NCBI RefSeq assembly: GCF_003574465.1
Contig: NZ_QOWC01000003.1
Span: 34,003 to 98,002 of the forward strand
Direction: 5' to 3'
DNA length: 64,000 bases
Source of the DNA: Methylobacterium crusticola
Lineage (GTDB): Bacteria; Pseudomonadota; Alphaproteobacteria; Rhizobiales; Beijerinckiaceae
Shown piece by piece: positions 1 through 8,476 of the stretch. The notes under the pieces are model-generated. The model was not told where the DNA came from, searched no databases, and saw only the letters and a program-made list of their open reading frames with translations. Numbering within the stretch: position 1 is the first letter of the stretch; each line of letters begins with the position of its first letter. A program made the position numbers and the translations under genes.

Positions 1-2
1 GC

Positions 3-497
3 ACCGGCGTGTGCGGCGCCGCCGAGACCCTCCTGGTCGACCGCGCCTGCGCGGGCAGCCACCTCGCGCCCCTGGTGACCGACCTCCTGGACGCCGGCTG
101 CGCCGTGCGCGGCGACGCGGCGACCCGCGCCGTCGACCCCCGCGTCACGCCCGCCACCGAGGACGACTGGCGCACCGAGTACCTCGACGCGATCATCGCC
201 GTGCGGGTGGTGGACGGGCTCGACGCCGCCATCGACCACATCGAGACCTTCGGCTCCCACCACACCGAGTCGATCCTGACGCAGGACGCGGCGGCGGCGG
301 AGCGCTTCCTCGCCGAGGTCGATTCGGCGATCGTCGTCCACAACGCCTCGACGCAGTTCGCCGACGGCGGGGAGTTCGGGTTCGGCGCCGAGATCGGCAT
401 CGCCACCGGCCGCATGCACGCCCGCGGGCCCGTCGGCGTCGAGCAGCTCACCACCTTCAAGTACCGGGTGCACGGCACCGGGCAAGTGAGGCCGTGA
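3..497 (+). CDS. proA: Glutamate-5-semialdehyde dehydrogenase, C-terminal part (cut by window start)
   Basis: The window opens inside this gene; about 164 codons remain. The first residues, [14 protein letters not shown], carry the conserved catalytic-cysteine region of gamma-glutamyl phosphate reductase, and the end ([20 protein letters not shown], then a QLTTFKY motif) is the family's typical C-terminal segment. The enzyme reduces gamma-glutamyl phosphate to glutamate semialdehyde with NADPH in proline synthesis, in the cytoplasm. Its N-terminal nucleotide-binding half lies outside the window. nadD follows 32 bases downstream on the same strand, the order usual in Hyphomicrobiales, so the two are probably cotranscribed. 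Identity is secure; nothing can be said about its promoter. Confidence 0.96.
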   Translation, partial: TGVCGAAETLLVDRACAGSHLAPLVTDLLDAGCAVRGDAATRAVDPRVTPATEDDWRTEYLDAIIAVRVVDGLDAAIDHIETFGSHHTESILTQDAAAAERFLAEVDSAIVVHNASTQFADGGEFGFGAEIGIATGRMHARGPVGVEQLTTFKYRVHGTGQVRP

Positions 498-529
498 CCC
501 GGGCGCCGCGGCGTTAGGGGCGCGCCGCC

Positions 530-1159
530 GTGACGGTCCGCCTGCCACCCCTGGCGCCGGGTCTGCGGGTCGGCCTCTACGGCGGCTCGTTCAACCCGGC
601 TCACGCCGGCCACCTCCACGTCAGCCAGCTCGCCCTGCGGCGCCTCGCCCTCGACCGGGTCTGGTGGCTCGTGAGCCCGGGGAACCCGCTCAAGGACCGG
701 CGCGAGCTCGCCACCTCGGCGGCCCGGGTCGCGGGCGCCCGGGCCATCGCGGACGATCCGCGCATCGCCGTGACCGACTTCGAGGCGCGGATCGGCGCCC
801 GCTACACCCGCCAGACCCTCGCCTGGCTGCGCCGCCGGCGCCCGGACATCCGCTTCGTCTGGATCATGGGCGCCGACAGCCTCGCGAGCTTCCACCGCTG
901 GCAGGGCTTCCGCCAGATCGCCGCCGCGATGCCCATCGCGGTCATCGACCGGCCGGGCTTCACCCTCACCGCCACGGCGGCCCGGGCCGCCCAGGCCCTG
1001 GCGCGCTACCGGATCGACGAGGCCGACGCGCCGGAGCTCGCCGACCTCGATCCCCCGGCCTGGGTCTTCCTGCACGGCCCGCGCTCGGACCTCTCCTCCA
1101 CGGCCCTGCGCAACCGGGCGCGGGCGCCCCTCCGCGGCGATTCGCGCGAGTCAACTTGA
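530..1159 (+). CDS. nadD: Nicotinate-nucleotide adenylyltransferase
   Basis: Transfers AMP from ATP to nicotinate mononucleotide, giving deamido-NAD, a late step of NAD synthesis. The protein has 209 residues, normal for NadD. The nucleotidyltransferase signature GSFNPAHAGH sits near residues 20-29 and the C-terminal LSSTALR matches the (I/L)SSTxIR motif that contacts ATP. WIMGADSLASFHRW in the middle is also typical. The start is a GTG; no ATG lies in a better position before the signature. It follows proA and precedes rsfS and rlmH on the same strand, a conserved arrangement that links NAD synthesis and ribosome factors only by position. Confidence 0.95.
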   Translation: MTVRLPPLAPGLRVGLYGGSFNPAHAGHLHVSQLALRRLALDRVWWLVSPGNPLKDRRELATSAARVAGARAIADDPRIAVTDFEARIGARYTRQTLAWLRRRRPDIRFVWIMGADSLASFHRWQGFRQIAAAMPIAVIDRPGFTLTATAARAAQALARYRIDEADAPELADLDPPAWVFLHGPRSDLSSTALRNRARAPLRGDSREST

Positions 1160-1310
1160 AACTCCGGCCCCCGAGACCTTATGTTCGGGCGACGCGCGCC
1201 AGCCGGCGCCGCATCGACAGGGGTCGGCACTGAACGAATCGTCTTCTCGCGAGGCTCGCCTGCCCGAGCGTCCCGCTCCCACCGAGGCGCCCGCGCCGGC
1301 GGCCGAGGAC

Positions 1311-1643
1311 ATGCGGTCGGTCGCCCTCGGCTGCCTCCAGGACATGAAGGCGGAGGACACGGTCGAGATCGACCTCCTCGGCCGGACCTCGATCGCCGAC
1401 GCCATGATCATCACCTCCGGCCGCTCCCAGCGCCACGTCGGCTCCATCGCCGACAAGGTGCTCCAGGAGCTCAAGGCGCGGGGCTTCGGCAACCTCCGGG
1501 TCGAGGGCATGCCCGCCTGCGACTGGGTGCTGATCGACGCCGGCGACCTCCTGGTCCACATCTTCCGGCCCGAGGTGCGCCATTTCTACAACCTCGAGAA
1601 GATTTGGGGCGCCGACCGGCCGGGCGACCGCCTCGCCGGCTAG
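1311..1643 (+). CDS. rsfS: Ribosomal silencing factor RsfS
   Basis: RsfS binds ribosomal protein L14 and blocks joining of the 30S and 50S subunits when nutrients are short. The 110 residues from ATG 1311 carry the whole Iojap/RsfS domain: LLGRTSIADAMIITSGRSQR, a central RVEGMPACDWVLIDAGD, and VHIFRPEVRHFYNLEKIWG. The start is uncertain. ATG 1311 has GAGG only 3 bases ahead, which is too close. The same frame stays open upstream, and a CTG at 1230 has AGGGG at 1219-1223 with 6-base spacing, which would add 27 residues rich in Pro, Ala and Glu. The usual pairing with nadD upstream and rlmH downstream supports the call. Confidence 0.93.
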   Translation: MRSVALGCLQDMKAEDTVEIDLLGRTSIADAMIITSGRSQRHVGSIADKVLQELKARGFGNLRVEGMPACDWVLIDAGDLLVHIFRPEVRHFYNLEKIWGADRPGDRLAG

Positions 1644-1673
1644 ACGCGCCCACGGACGGGATCGGGTGACGGC

Positions 1674-2162
1674 GTGCGGCTCGCTCTCGTCGCGGTGGGT
1701 CGGCTGAAGCGCGGGCCCGAGCGCGAGCTCGCGCAGGGCTACCTCGCCCGGGCCGACGCCCTCGGGCGCGGCCTCGGCTTCTCGGCGGTGCAGCCTGTGG
1801 AAATTCCGGAGAGCCGGGCGCGGCGCGCCCCCGACCGCTGCGCCGAGGAGGCCGCCCTGATCCTGGCGGCGATCCCGGCCGGGGCGGCTGCCCTCGTGCT
1901 CGACGAGGGGGGCCGGGCGATCACGAGCGAGGCCCTCGCCGCGCAGGTCGGGGCCTGGCGGGACGGCGGGCGCCCCGGTCTCGCCATCGTGATTGGCGGC
2001 GCCGACGGGCTCGACCCTACGGTGAAGGCGCGGGCCGACCTGCTCTTCGCCTTCGGCGCCGCGACCCTGCCGCACGGCCTCGTGCGCGTCCTCGCCCTGG
2101 AGCAGCTCTACCGGACCATGACGATCCTGTCCGGGCATCCCTACCACCGCGGCGCTCCGTGA
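1674..2162 (+). CDS. rlmH: 23S rRNA (pseudouridine1915-N3)-methyltransferase
   Basis: SPOUT-class enzyme that methylates pseudouridine 1915 in helix 69 of 23S rRNA on assembled 70S ribosomes, using SAM. The protein has 162 residues, the family size. The SAM-binding knot is visible as VIGGADGLDP near residues 103-112, and the C-terminal SGHPYHR is the conserved end that reaches the substrate. The start is GTG 1674. Its TGA (2160-2162) overlaps the ATG of the next gene, so the EnvC-like gene is probably translated by coupling. It follows rsfS by 30 bases, in the conserved rsfS-rlmH order. Confidence 0.95.
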   Translation: MRLALVAVGRLKRGPERELAQGYLARADALGRGLGFSAVQPVEIPESRARRAPDRCAEEAALILAAIPAGAAALVLDEGGRAITSEALAAQVGAWRDGGRPGLAIVIGGADGLDPTVKARADLLFAFGAATLPHGLVRVLALEQLYRTMTILSGHPYHRGAP

Positions 2163-3520
2163 TGCGCGCCTGGCTCCTGCTCGCCGCGCTCCTGCTCGCG
2201 CCGGCGGCCGCCGCCCAGAAGGCCCTTGCCCAGAACGCCGCGCCCGCCGACAGGCCCGGCGGCGACAGGCCCGGGATCGAGAAGGCGGACGCGGTGGCGC
2301 GGGCCCAGGCCGAGAAGGAGCGGCGGGCGGAGAGCCTGCGGGCCCTCGAAGCGGCGCTCCAGGCCAGCGCCGAGACCCGGGCGCGCCTCGAGCGCGAGGT
2401 GGCGGAGATGAAGGGCGACCGCGCCCGGCTGAACCAGGCCCTGATCGACGCCGCCCGCAAGGCCCAGGAGGCGGAGACGCGCATCTCCGAGCTCGAGGCC
2501 CGCCTCCAGGCCATGACCGAGAACGAGACCGGGATCCGCCGCTCCCTCGAGGGCCGCCGCACCGTCATCGCGGAGGTGCTGGCGGCGCTCCAGCGCATGG
2601 GGCGGCGCCCGCCGCCCGCGGTGCTGGTGCAGCCCGAGGACATGCTGGCGGCCATCCGCACCTCGATGCTGCTCGGCGCCGTGGTGCCCGAGCTGCAGGG
2701 CGAGGCCGAGACCCTGGCGGGCGACCTCGCCGAACTCGTGCGCCTGCGCGGGCTCATCGCGGCCGACCGCGCCACCCTGCGGGGCGACCTCGCGGGCTGG
2801 GGCGCCGAGCAGCAGCGCCTCGGCGCCCTCGTGGCGGCCCGGCAATCCCGCATCAGCGAGACCGAGAGCGGCCTCTCGGCCGAGCGGGAGCGCGCCGCCG
2901 GCCTCGCCGGGCAGGCCCGCACCGTCAAGGACCTCGTCGACCGCCTCGACGGCGAGGTCTCGGCGGCCCGGCGCGCCGACGCCGCCGCCCGGCAGGCCGC
3001 GGAGGCCGAGACCCGCGAGACCCGCGAGCGCTTCGCCGCCGCGGCCCTGCGCGACCCGGCCCGGCTGGCACCGAAGATGCCTTTCGGGCAGGCCCGCGGG
3101 CTCGTGCCCCGCCCGGTGAGCGGCGAGGTGGTCAGGGGGTTCGCGAGCCCCGACGGAAACGGCGGCACCACCCGCGGCATTTCGCTCGGCACCCGGCCGC
3201 GCGGCGTCGTGTCCTCCCCGGCGGACGGCTGGGTCGCCTACGCGGGGTCGTTCCGGTCCTACGGTCGTCTCTTGATCATCAATGCCGGCGACGGCTACTA
3301 TCTGCTCCTGGCGGGCATGGATCAGATCAACGTCGAGGTAGGTCAGTTCGTGCTCGCGGGGGAGCCGGTCGCCGTCATGGGGGACACGGGCTCCGCACCT
3401 TCGGCAGGAGCCGGCGGACGGAACGATCCCGTCCTGTACGTCGAGTTTCGAAAAGACGGTGGCTCCATCGACCCGGATCCTTGGTGGGCCAAAGGGTCAA
3501 GCGAGAAGGTTCGCGGATAA
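2162..3520 (+). CDS. EnvC-like murein hydrolase activator, degenerate LytM (M23) domain
   Basis: A 452-residue exported protein. The N-terminus is a signal peptide (MRAWLLLAALLLAPAAAAQ), followed by roughly 270 residues of heptad-like, Ala/Glu/Arg-rich coiled coil, then a C-terminal LytM fold from about residue 315. The zinc ligands of active M23 peptidases are missing: GISLGTRP stands where HxGxD is expected and LYVEFRKDG where the H-x-H pair is expected. That is the pattern of EnvC, which does not cut peptidoglycan itself but activates amidases at the septum. Start overlaps the rlmH stop (TGATG), and its TAA overlaps the ATG of ctpA, so the three are coupled. A GTG at 2159 is an alternative start. 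Confidence 0.88.
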   Translation: MRAWLLLAALLLAPAAAAQKALAQNAAPADRPGGDRPGIEKADAVARAQAEKERRAESLRALEAALQASAETRARLEREVAEMKGDRARLNQALIDAARKAQEAETRISELEARLQAMTENETGIRRSLEGRRTVIAEVLAALQRMGRRPPPAVLVQPEDMLAAIRTSMLLGAVVPELQGEAETLAGDLAELVRLRGLIAADRATLRGDLAGWGAEQQRLGALVAARQSRISETESGLSAERERAAGLAGQARTVKDLVDRLDGEVSAARRADAAARQAAEAETRETRERFAAAALRDPARLAPKMPFGQARGLVPRPVSGEVVRGFASPDGNGGTTRGISLGTRPRGVVSSPADGWVAYAGSFRSYGRLLIINAGDGYYLLLAGMDQINVEVGQFVLAGEPVAVMGDTGSAPSAGAGGRNDPVLYVEFRKDGGSIDPDPWWAKGSSEKVRG

Positions 3521-4842
3521 TGCGCAAAGTTTCCCTCGTCCTGTTCGGAGCCATCCTGGGCGCCGGGACGGCCACGGTGGCGACTCAGACCCACCTGCTG
3601 TCGAGCACGAGCGCCGTCGCGGCCTCGGCGGAGACCTACCGCCAGCTCAGCCTGTTCGGTGACGTCTTCGAGAAGATTCGCACCGACTACGTCGAGAAGC
3701 CGGACGAGGCGAAGCTGATCGAGGCGGCCGTCAACGGCATGCTGACGTCGCTCGACCCGCACTCGAGCTACATGGACGCGAAGAGCTTCCGCGACATGCA
3801 GGTGCAGACCCGCGGCGAGTTCGGGGGCCTCGGGATCGAGGTCACGATGGAGGACGGCCTGATCAAGGTCGTGACCCCGATAGACGACACGCCCGCCGCC
3901 CGCGCCGGCCTGCTCGCCAACGACGTGATCACGCAGATCGACAACGACCAGGTGCAGGGCCTCAGCCTCAACCAGGCCGTCGACAAGATGCGCGGCCCGG
4001 TCAACTCCCCGGTCAAGCTGAAGATCACCCGCAAGGAAGCCAAGGACCCGATCGAGGTCACGCTCAACCGCGACCTGATCCGCATCAAGCCCGTGCGCTC
4101 GCGCACCGAGGGCGGGGACGTCGGCTACATCCGGCTGACCCAGTTCAACGAGCAGACCTTCGACGGCCTGAAGGCCGCCATCGAGAAGCTCTCGAACGAC
4201 CTGCCGGGCGACAAGCTGAAGGGCTACATCCTCGACCTGCGCAACAACCCGGGCGGCCTCCTCGACCAGGCCGTGATGGTGTCGGACGCCTTCCTCGACC
4301 GGGGCGAGATCGTCTCGACCCGCGGCCGCAACCCGGACGAGACGCAGCGCTTCTCGGCCAAGTCCGGCGACCTGACGAAGGGCAAGCCCGTCGTCGTGCT
4401 GGTCAACGGCGGCTCCGCCTCGGCCTCCGAGATCGTCGCCGGCGCCCTCCAGGACCACAAGCGCGCCACGGTGCTCGGCACGCGCTCCTTCGGGAAGGGC
4501 TCGGTGCAGTCGATCATCCCGCTCGGCGGCAACGGCGCCCTGCGGCTGACCACGGCCCGCTACTACACGCCGTCGGGCCGCTCGATCCAGGCCAAGGGCA
4601 TCGAGCCGGACCAGGAGGTGCTGCAGGACGTGCCCGACGAGCTGAAGGGCAAGGACGAGACCAAGGGCGAGGCCGGCCTCAAGGGGCACCTCAAGCAGAA
4701 GGACACCGAGGAGCGCGGCGGCTCGTCGGCCTACGTCCCGCCGGACCCGGCCAAGGACAAGCAGCTGAGCGCCGCGGTCGACGTGCTGCACGGGGTGCAG
4801 AAGGGGGCGGCCAACACCGCGAAGACCAACGTCCCGAACTGA
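3520..4842 (+). CDS. ctpA: Carboxyl-terminal processing protease, S41 family
   Basis: Periplasmic serine protease of the CtpA/Prc family, 440 residues. An N-terminal export segment (RKVSLVLFGAILGAGTATVA) is followed by a PDZ domain around residues 85-165 (FGGLGIEVTMEDGLIKV) and the S41 catalytic domain. The nucleophile Ser is in NGGSASASEIVAGAL and the general-base Lys in GTRSFGKGSVQS. The C-terminal tail is Lys/Glu-rich. I start it at ATG 3520, which overlaps the TAA of the EnvC-like gene (TAATG); the frame is open further upstream but that part lies inside envC. In alphaproteobacteria this protease is commonly paired with EnvC and controls cell-wall enzymes. A terminator hairpin lies about 70 bases after the stop. 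Confidence 0.94.
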   Translation: MRKVSLVLFGAILGAGTATVATQTHLLSSTSAVAASAETYRQLSLFGDVFEKIRTDYVEKPDEAKLIEAAVNGMLTSLDPHSSYMDAKSFRDMQVQTRGEFGGLGIEVTMEDGLIKVVTPIDDTPAARAGLLANDVITQIDNDQVQGLSLNQAVDKMRGPVNSPVKLKITRKEAKDPIEVTLNRDLIRIKPVRSRTEGGDVGYIRLTQFNEQTFDGLKAAIEKLSNDLPGDKLKGYILDLRNNPGGLLDQAVMVSDAFLDRGEIVSTRGRNPDETQRFSAKSGDLTKGKPVVVLVNGGSASASEIVAGALQDHKRATVLGTRSFGKGSVQSIIPLGGNGALRLTTARYYTPSGRSIQAKGIEPDQEVLQDVPDELKGKDETKGEAGLKGHLKQKDTEERGGSSAYVPPDPAKDKQLSAAVDVLHGVQKGAANTAKTNVPN

Positions 4843-4909
4843 GCCCGGCGTGCCGAAATGAGCCGCGCCGGCGCGCCCGGCGCGGGATCTTAGGCTCGCG
4901 TTAACCATG

Positions 4910-4952
4910 AAGGCCCGCAATGCCGGTTCAACGACCGGCGCTGCGGGCCTTT
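4910..4952 (+). terminator. Intrinsic terminator of the rlmH-envC-ctpA run
   Basis: AAGGCCCGCA at 4910-4919 pairs perfectly with TGCGGGCCTT at 4942-4951. An inner GCCGG/CCGGC pairing strengthens the hairpin, and a short T run follows (4950-4952). It sits 67 bases after the ctpA stop. It overlaps an apparent upstream ATG of the next gene, which argues that the true start of that gene is ATG 4961. Confidence 0.7.
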
Positions 4953-4960
4953 CGCGTGCA

Positions 4961-6187
4961 ATGACACGGTCGCGGGACCTCCAGCCTGTGACCCTCGCGT
5001 CCGACAACATCCTGACCCGTCCGCTCGGGCTCCGGGACGGCGCGCCCTCCCGCGCGGCCCGCCGGCGCGCCGCGCTCCGGCCGGGGCCGATCCTCGCCGG
5101 CGCCGCGGGCGCCGCCGTCCTGGCCCTCGCGGGCTACCTCGGCCTGAGCGACGACCCGCTCGGGGGCGAGCCCCACGTCCTCGTGCCGATCGAGATCCGC
5201 CAGCCCGCCCCGGACCGGCCCGAGGCGGGCGCCCCGGCGCGGGGCGCCGGCGAGGGGGCGAGCCGCAGCGCCGGCGAGGTCGAGCGCGCCTCCGGCGTCG
5301 CGGTCACGCGGCCGGACGGCACCGCCGCGCCGGATTCCGTGGTGATCCGGGTGCCGGGCGCCGGCCCGGTCCAGCTCGCGCCCGCGCCCGACCCGCGCCT
5401 CGTCGAGCGCGGGCGCTACGGCACCCTGCCGCGGATCGGGCCCGACGGCAGCCGCGCCCTCGACGTCTACGCCCGCCCCGAGGCGCCGGGCCTGGAGCGG
5501 GGCGGAGCCCCGGCCGGGCGGGTCGCGCTCCTCGTCGCCGGCCTCGGCATCGGGCAGGCGGCGACCCAGGACGCCGTGCAGAAGCTGCCCCCCGCCGTCA
5601 CCCTGGCGTTCGCGCCCTACGGCGCCGACGTGCTGCGGGCGGTCGCCCGGGCCCGGGAGGCGGGCCACGAGGTCATGGTCCAGGCCCCGATGGAGCCCTT
5701 CGACTATCCCGACAACGATCCGGGCCCCCAGACGCTCCTCGCGGGCGCGAGGGCGGCCGACAACATCGACCGCCTCGGCTTCGTCCTCGGCCGGGTTCCG
5801 GGCGCGGTCGGGGTCGTGAACTTCATGGGCGCGCGCTTCACCGGGGAGCCCGCCGCCCTCGACCCGGTGCTGCGGGAGATCGGCGCCCGCGGCCTCGGCT
5901 TCCTCGACGACGGCTCCTCGCCGCGCTCGGTCGCCCGCGAGGCCGCCCGCAAGGCCAAGGTCCCGGCGGCCCGGGCCGAGATCGTGGTCGACGCCGTGCC
6001 GCGCCCGGACGCCATCGACCGCGAGCTCGCCCGCCTGGAGGACGCCGCCCGCAGGACCGGCTTCGCCCTCGGCAGCGCCAGCGCCCTGCCGCTCTCCATC
6101 GACCGCGTCGCGCGCTGGTCCCGGGACCTGGAGGCGCGGGGGATCCTGCTCGTCCCGGTCAGCCGGGCGCTGCGCACCGCCCCGTGA
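4961..6187 (+). CDS. Divergent polysaccharide deacetylase (YibQ-like)
   Basis: A 408-residue protein with one membrane segment (about residues 45-65, [19 protein letters not shown]), a Pro/Ala/Glu-rich linker, and a C-terminal divergent polysaccharide deacetylase domain (from about residue 170: [17 protein letters not shown], then [40 protein letters not shown]). This is the YibQ family, found next to envC in many bacteria including E. coli, and thought to act on glycan at the cell wall; its reaction is not established. I chose ATG 4961 because the upstream ATG 4907 would put a terminator hairpin inside the coding sequence. It follows ctpA, fitting a cell-separation role. Confidence 0.85.
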   Translation: MTRSRDLQPVTLASDNILTRPLGLRDGAPSRAARRRAALRPGPILAGAAGAAVLALAGYLGLSDDPLGGEPHVLVPIEIRQPAPDRPEAGAPARGAGEGASRSAGEVERASGVAVTRPDGTAAPDSVVIRVPGAGPVQLAPAPDPRLVERGRYGTLPRIGPDGSRALDVYARPEAPGLERGGAPAGRVALLVAGLGIGQAATQDAVQKLPPAVTLAFAPYGADVLRAVARAREAGHEVMVQAPMEPFDYPDNDPGPQTLLAGARAADNIDRLGFVLGRVPGAVGVVNFMGARFTGEPAALDPVLREIGARGLGFLDDGSSPRSVAREAARKAKVPAARAEIVVDAVPRPDAIDRELARLEDAARRTGFALGSASALPLSIDRVARWSRDLEARGILLVPVSRALRTAP

Positions 6188-6275
6188 GCCCGGCGCCCCG
6201 CGACCGCAACGCCCCCGCAGCCCCTGGCGCCGGCCGGCCTCCCCTCCGGCGCGAAATGCCCGTAAGGTCGCCCCG

Positions 6276-6812
6276 ATGTCGCCCCCGACCCGCTCCCCCG
6301 ACGCCCTCGCCGACCTGCCCTACCGCCCCTGCGTCGGCATCGCGCTCTTCAACCGCGACGGCCTCGTCTTCGCCGGGCACCGCCGGGGCGAGGCGGGGGC
6401 GAGCCTCGGCGGGCGGTCCTGGCAGATGCCCCAGGGCGGCATCGACGCGGGCGAGGCGCCCCGGGACGCCGCCCTGCGCGAGCTCTACGAGGAGACCAAC
6501 GTGGCGCCGGGCTCCGTGCGCTTCCTCGCCGAGGCTCCGGGCTGGTACAGCTACGACCTGCCGACCTTCGCGGCGGGCAAGCCCTGGAAGGGGCGCTACC
6601 GGGGCCAGACGCAGAAATGGTTCGCCTTCGCCTTCCAGGGCGCCGACAGCGAGATCGACATCCACCATCCGGCCGGCGGTGCCCACAAGGCGGAGTTCGA
6701 CGCCTGGCGCTGGGAGCCCCTCGCCAACCTCGCGGACCTCATCATCCCGTTCAAGCGCCCGGTCTACGAGCAGGTGATCGCCGCGTTCGCGCCCTTCGCC
6801 CGCCCGGCGTGA
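6276..6812 (+). CDS. rppH: RNA pyrophosphohydrolase (Nudix)
   Basis: Removes pyrophosphate from the 5' end of transcripts, which triggers RNase E-dependent decay. The protein has 178 residues. The Nudix box runs from [13 protein letters not shown] into [10 protein letters not shown] (about residues 54-76) and fits GX5EX7REUXEEXGU. Flanking RppH-specific segments are [20 protein letters not shown] near the start, WQMPQGGID, and a middle segment, [13 protein letters not shown]. The same enzyme was annotated earlier as (di)nucleoside polyphosphate hydrolase. It sits after the YibQ-like gene, a common order in Hyphomicrobiales, and 34 bases before a DUF2939 gene. Confidence 0.95.
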   Translation: MSPPTRSPDALADLPYRPCVGIALFNRDGLVFAGHRRGEAGASLGGRSWQMPQGGIDAGEAPRDAALRELYEETNVAPGSVRFLAEAPGWYSYDLPTFAAGKPWKGRYRGQTQKWFAFAFQGADSEIDIHHPAGGAHKAEFDAWRWEPLANLADLIIPFKRPVYEQVIAAFAPFARPA

Positions 6813-6846
6813 CGGCCGCCCCCGTTCCCACCGGCGCGGCCCGGGC

Positions 6847-7536
6847 ATGATCCGCGGGGGGTGCGCGTTCCTGGCGATCCTGCTGTTCTGGCTCGCCTAC
6901 GGGCTCTCGCCCTACGTCGCGCTCTACCGCCTCGCCCGTGCGGTGCAGGCCCACGACGCCCAGGCGGTGGCCGACCGGGTCAACTTCCGCACCCTGCGCC
7001 TCTCCCTGACCAAGCAGGCGATGGCGGCGGCCGTCGACGGGATCGCGGCCCGGCGCGACCTCTCCCCCCGCGAGCGCCAGATCCTCAACGAGGCCGCCGG
7101 AACCCTCGCCGAGCCGGTGGTGGAGACCCTGGTCACCCCCGAGACCCTGATCGACCTCCTCGACGACGGCTGGCCGCAGCGCCTCGTCCTCGACGCCCGC
7201 CCGCTGGACGGCCCGGCCCCCCGCGAGAGCCCTGCCTCCCGCGAAAGCCCTGCCCTGCAGGAGAGCCCGCCCGCCGGGACCCGCGAGGCGCCCCACCCTG
7301 AGCGCGTCGGCCTCCCGGCCACGAGCCTGTGGCAGCTCTTCGCGCTCTTCCGCTCGGCGGAGCCGCGGGGATTCCGGGGCATCGTGGTGAGCTACCCGCC
7401 GAACCGCCCCCACGAGGGCCAGTTCCGCCTGCGCCTGCGCCTGCGCGGCTGGACCTGGCGGGTGGTGGACCTCGAGCTCCCCGCCGACCTGCGCGAGCGC
7501 ATCAGCCAGAAGCTCACCCGCGCCCCCAAGCGGTGA
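6847..7536 (+). CDS. DUF2939 family membrane-anchored protein
   Basis: A 229-residue protein with one N-terminal membrane segment (CAFLAILLFWLAYGLSPYVA) followed by a soluble domain of the DUF2939 type: YRLARAVQAHDAQAVADRVN, with helices predicted to bind nothing known. Function is unknown. Residues about 118-145 form a low-complexity insert with repeated RESPA units (RESPASRESPALQES), which looks like slippage-driven expansion and is probably disordered. The C-terminal part returns to ordered sequence with GFRGIVVSYPPNRPHEGQFR. It lies just after rppH in the same direction and before the heat-shock gene, from which a promoter separates it. Confidence 0.75.
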   Translation: MIRGGCAFLAILLFWLAYGLSPYVALYRLARAVQAHDAQAVADRVNFRTLRLSLTKQAMAAAVDGIAARRDLSPRERQILNEAAGTLAEPVVETLVTPETLIDLLDDGWPQRLVLDARPLDGPAPRESPASRESPALQESPPAGTREAPHPERVGLPATSLWQLFALFRSAEPRGFRGIVVSYPPNRPHEGQFRLRLRLRGWTWRVVDLELPADLRERISQKLTRAPKR

Positions 7537-7571
7537 GCGGGGGACGAGCCCGGCACGGCGCCCCGCGGCCC

Positions 7572-7600
7572 CTTGATGAGCCGTCGGCCGGCCCTCATAT
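7572..7600 (+). promoter_or_regulatory. Predicted RpoH (sigma-32) promoter for the hsp20 gene
   Basis: CTTG at 7572-7575, then 17 bases, then CCTCATAT at 7593-7600. This fits the alphaproteobacterial heat-shock promoter (CTTG, 17-18 bases, CYTATNT-like). It lies about 100 bases before the hsp20 start codon. Confidence 0.5.
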
Positions 7601-7699
7601 CTGCCGAGGCCGGCAGGGTTGCGGTCGGCCGCACGAGCGCTGCATCCGCGGGCTCGCACCCACCGAAGTGCCTCGTCGCAACAGGGCTTCGAACACGAC

Positions 7700-8134
7700 A
7701 TGACGCGTCCCTCGCCCTTCGGGCATCCGTTCCTGCTGGGGTTCGACGAGATCGAGCAGGCGCTCGACCGCGTCGCCAAGGCGGCGAACGACGGCTACCC
7801 GCCCTACAACATCGAGCGCCTCGTGCGCACCGACCGCGAGCCCGAGCGGCTCCGCATCACGCTGGCGGTGGCGGGCTTCACGCGCGACCAGCTCGACGTG
7901 ACTCTGGAGGAGAGCCAGCTCATCGTCCGCGGCCGCCAGGCCGACGACAAGAGCCGGACCTACCTGCATCGCGGCATCGCGGCCCGCCAGTTCCAGCGCG
8001 CCTTCCTGCTCGCCGACGGCATGGAGGTCCTGGGCGCCGATCTCTCGAACGGCCTCCTGTCCATCGACCTCGCGCGGCCGGAGCCGGAGCGGATCGTGCG
8101 ACGGATCGACATCGGGTCGCGCGACGCCGAGTGA
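7700..8134 (+). CDS. Small heat-shock protein, Hsp20 (IbpA-like)
   Basis: ATP-independent chaperone that holds unfolding proteins. The 144 residues form an alpha-crystallin domain (about 35-125: YNIERLVRTDREPERLRITL, VTLEESQLIVRGRQADD, YLHRGIAARQFQRAFLLADG) with a short N-terminal arm starting MTRPSPFGHPFLLGFDEIEQ, typical of alphaproteobacterial class A sHSPs. I chose ATG 7700; the frame is open upstream but that part is Arg/Ala-rich and unlike the family. A sigma-32-like promoter lies upstream. A DUF1150 gene follows, the usual partner, so both are likely heat-induced. Confidence 0.92.
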   Translation: MTRPSPFGHPFLLGFDEIEQALDRVAKAANDGYPPYNIERLVRTDREPERLRITLAVAGFTRDQLDVTLEESQLIVRGRQADDKSRTYLHRGIAARQFQRAFLLADGMEVLGADLSNGLLSIDLARPEPERIVRRIDIGSRDAE

Positions 8135-8224
8135 GGCTCCCCATATCCTGTTCACCGGCCGGACCGATGCCGCTTCGGGGTATCGCCGGCCTTCGCTCTG
8201 CCGCCTGATAGAGGAGGGCGCATC

Positions 8225-8476
8225 ATGACCGACGCTACCCACACCATGGATTCCGACGCGCTCGCGGCCCTCGGCGAGGGCCACGTCGCCTACGTCCGGG
8301 CCATGCGCTCCGAGGACGTCATGCGGCTCTTCCCGCAGGCGCCGGACCTGACCCCGGGCCTCGACGTGTTCGCCCTGCTCTCGGCGAGCGGGGCCCCGAT
8401 CCTGCTCACCGACAGCCGCGACGCGGCGATCGCCAACGCCTGGGCGAACGACCTCCAGGCCGTCAGCGTGCACTGA
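8225..8476 (+). CDS. DUF1150 family protein
   Basis: An 83-residue acidic protein of unknown function. The whole length matches the DUF1150 family: an Asp/Ala-rich start (DSDALAALGEGHVAYVRAMR), then LFALLSASGAPILLTDSRD-like sequence (here FALLSASGAPILLTDSRD) and a short ANAWANDLQAVSVH end. It stands 90 bases after the hsp20 gene on the same strand with AGAGGAGGG ahead of its ATG. The same pairing with an sHSP is common in Hyphomicrobiales, which suggests, but does not prove, a stress-related role. A small hairpin overlaps its stop codon. Confidence 0.85.
   Translation: MTDATHTMDSDALAALGEGHVAYVRAMRSEDVMRLFPQAPDLTPGLDVFALLSASGAPILLTDSRDAAIANAWANDLQAVSVH

Noticed and set aside
7537..7699. ROSE-type RNA thermometer before hsp20
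   Set aside because: The expected U(U/C)GCU element pairing with the Shine-Dalgarno sequence is not visible. A sigma-32-like promoter explains heat control better.
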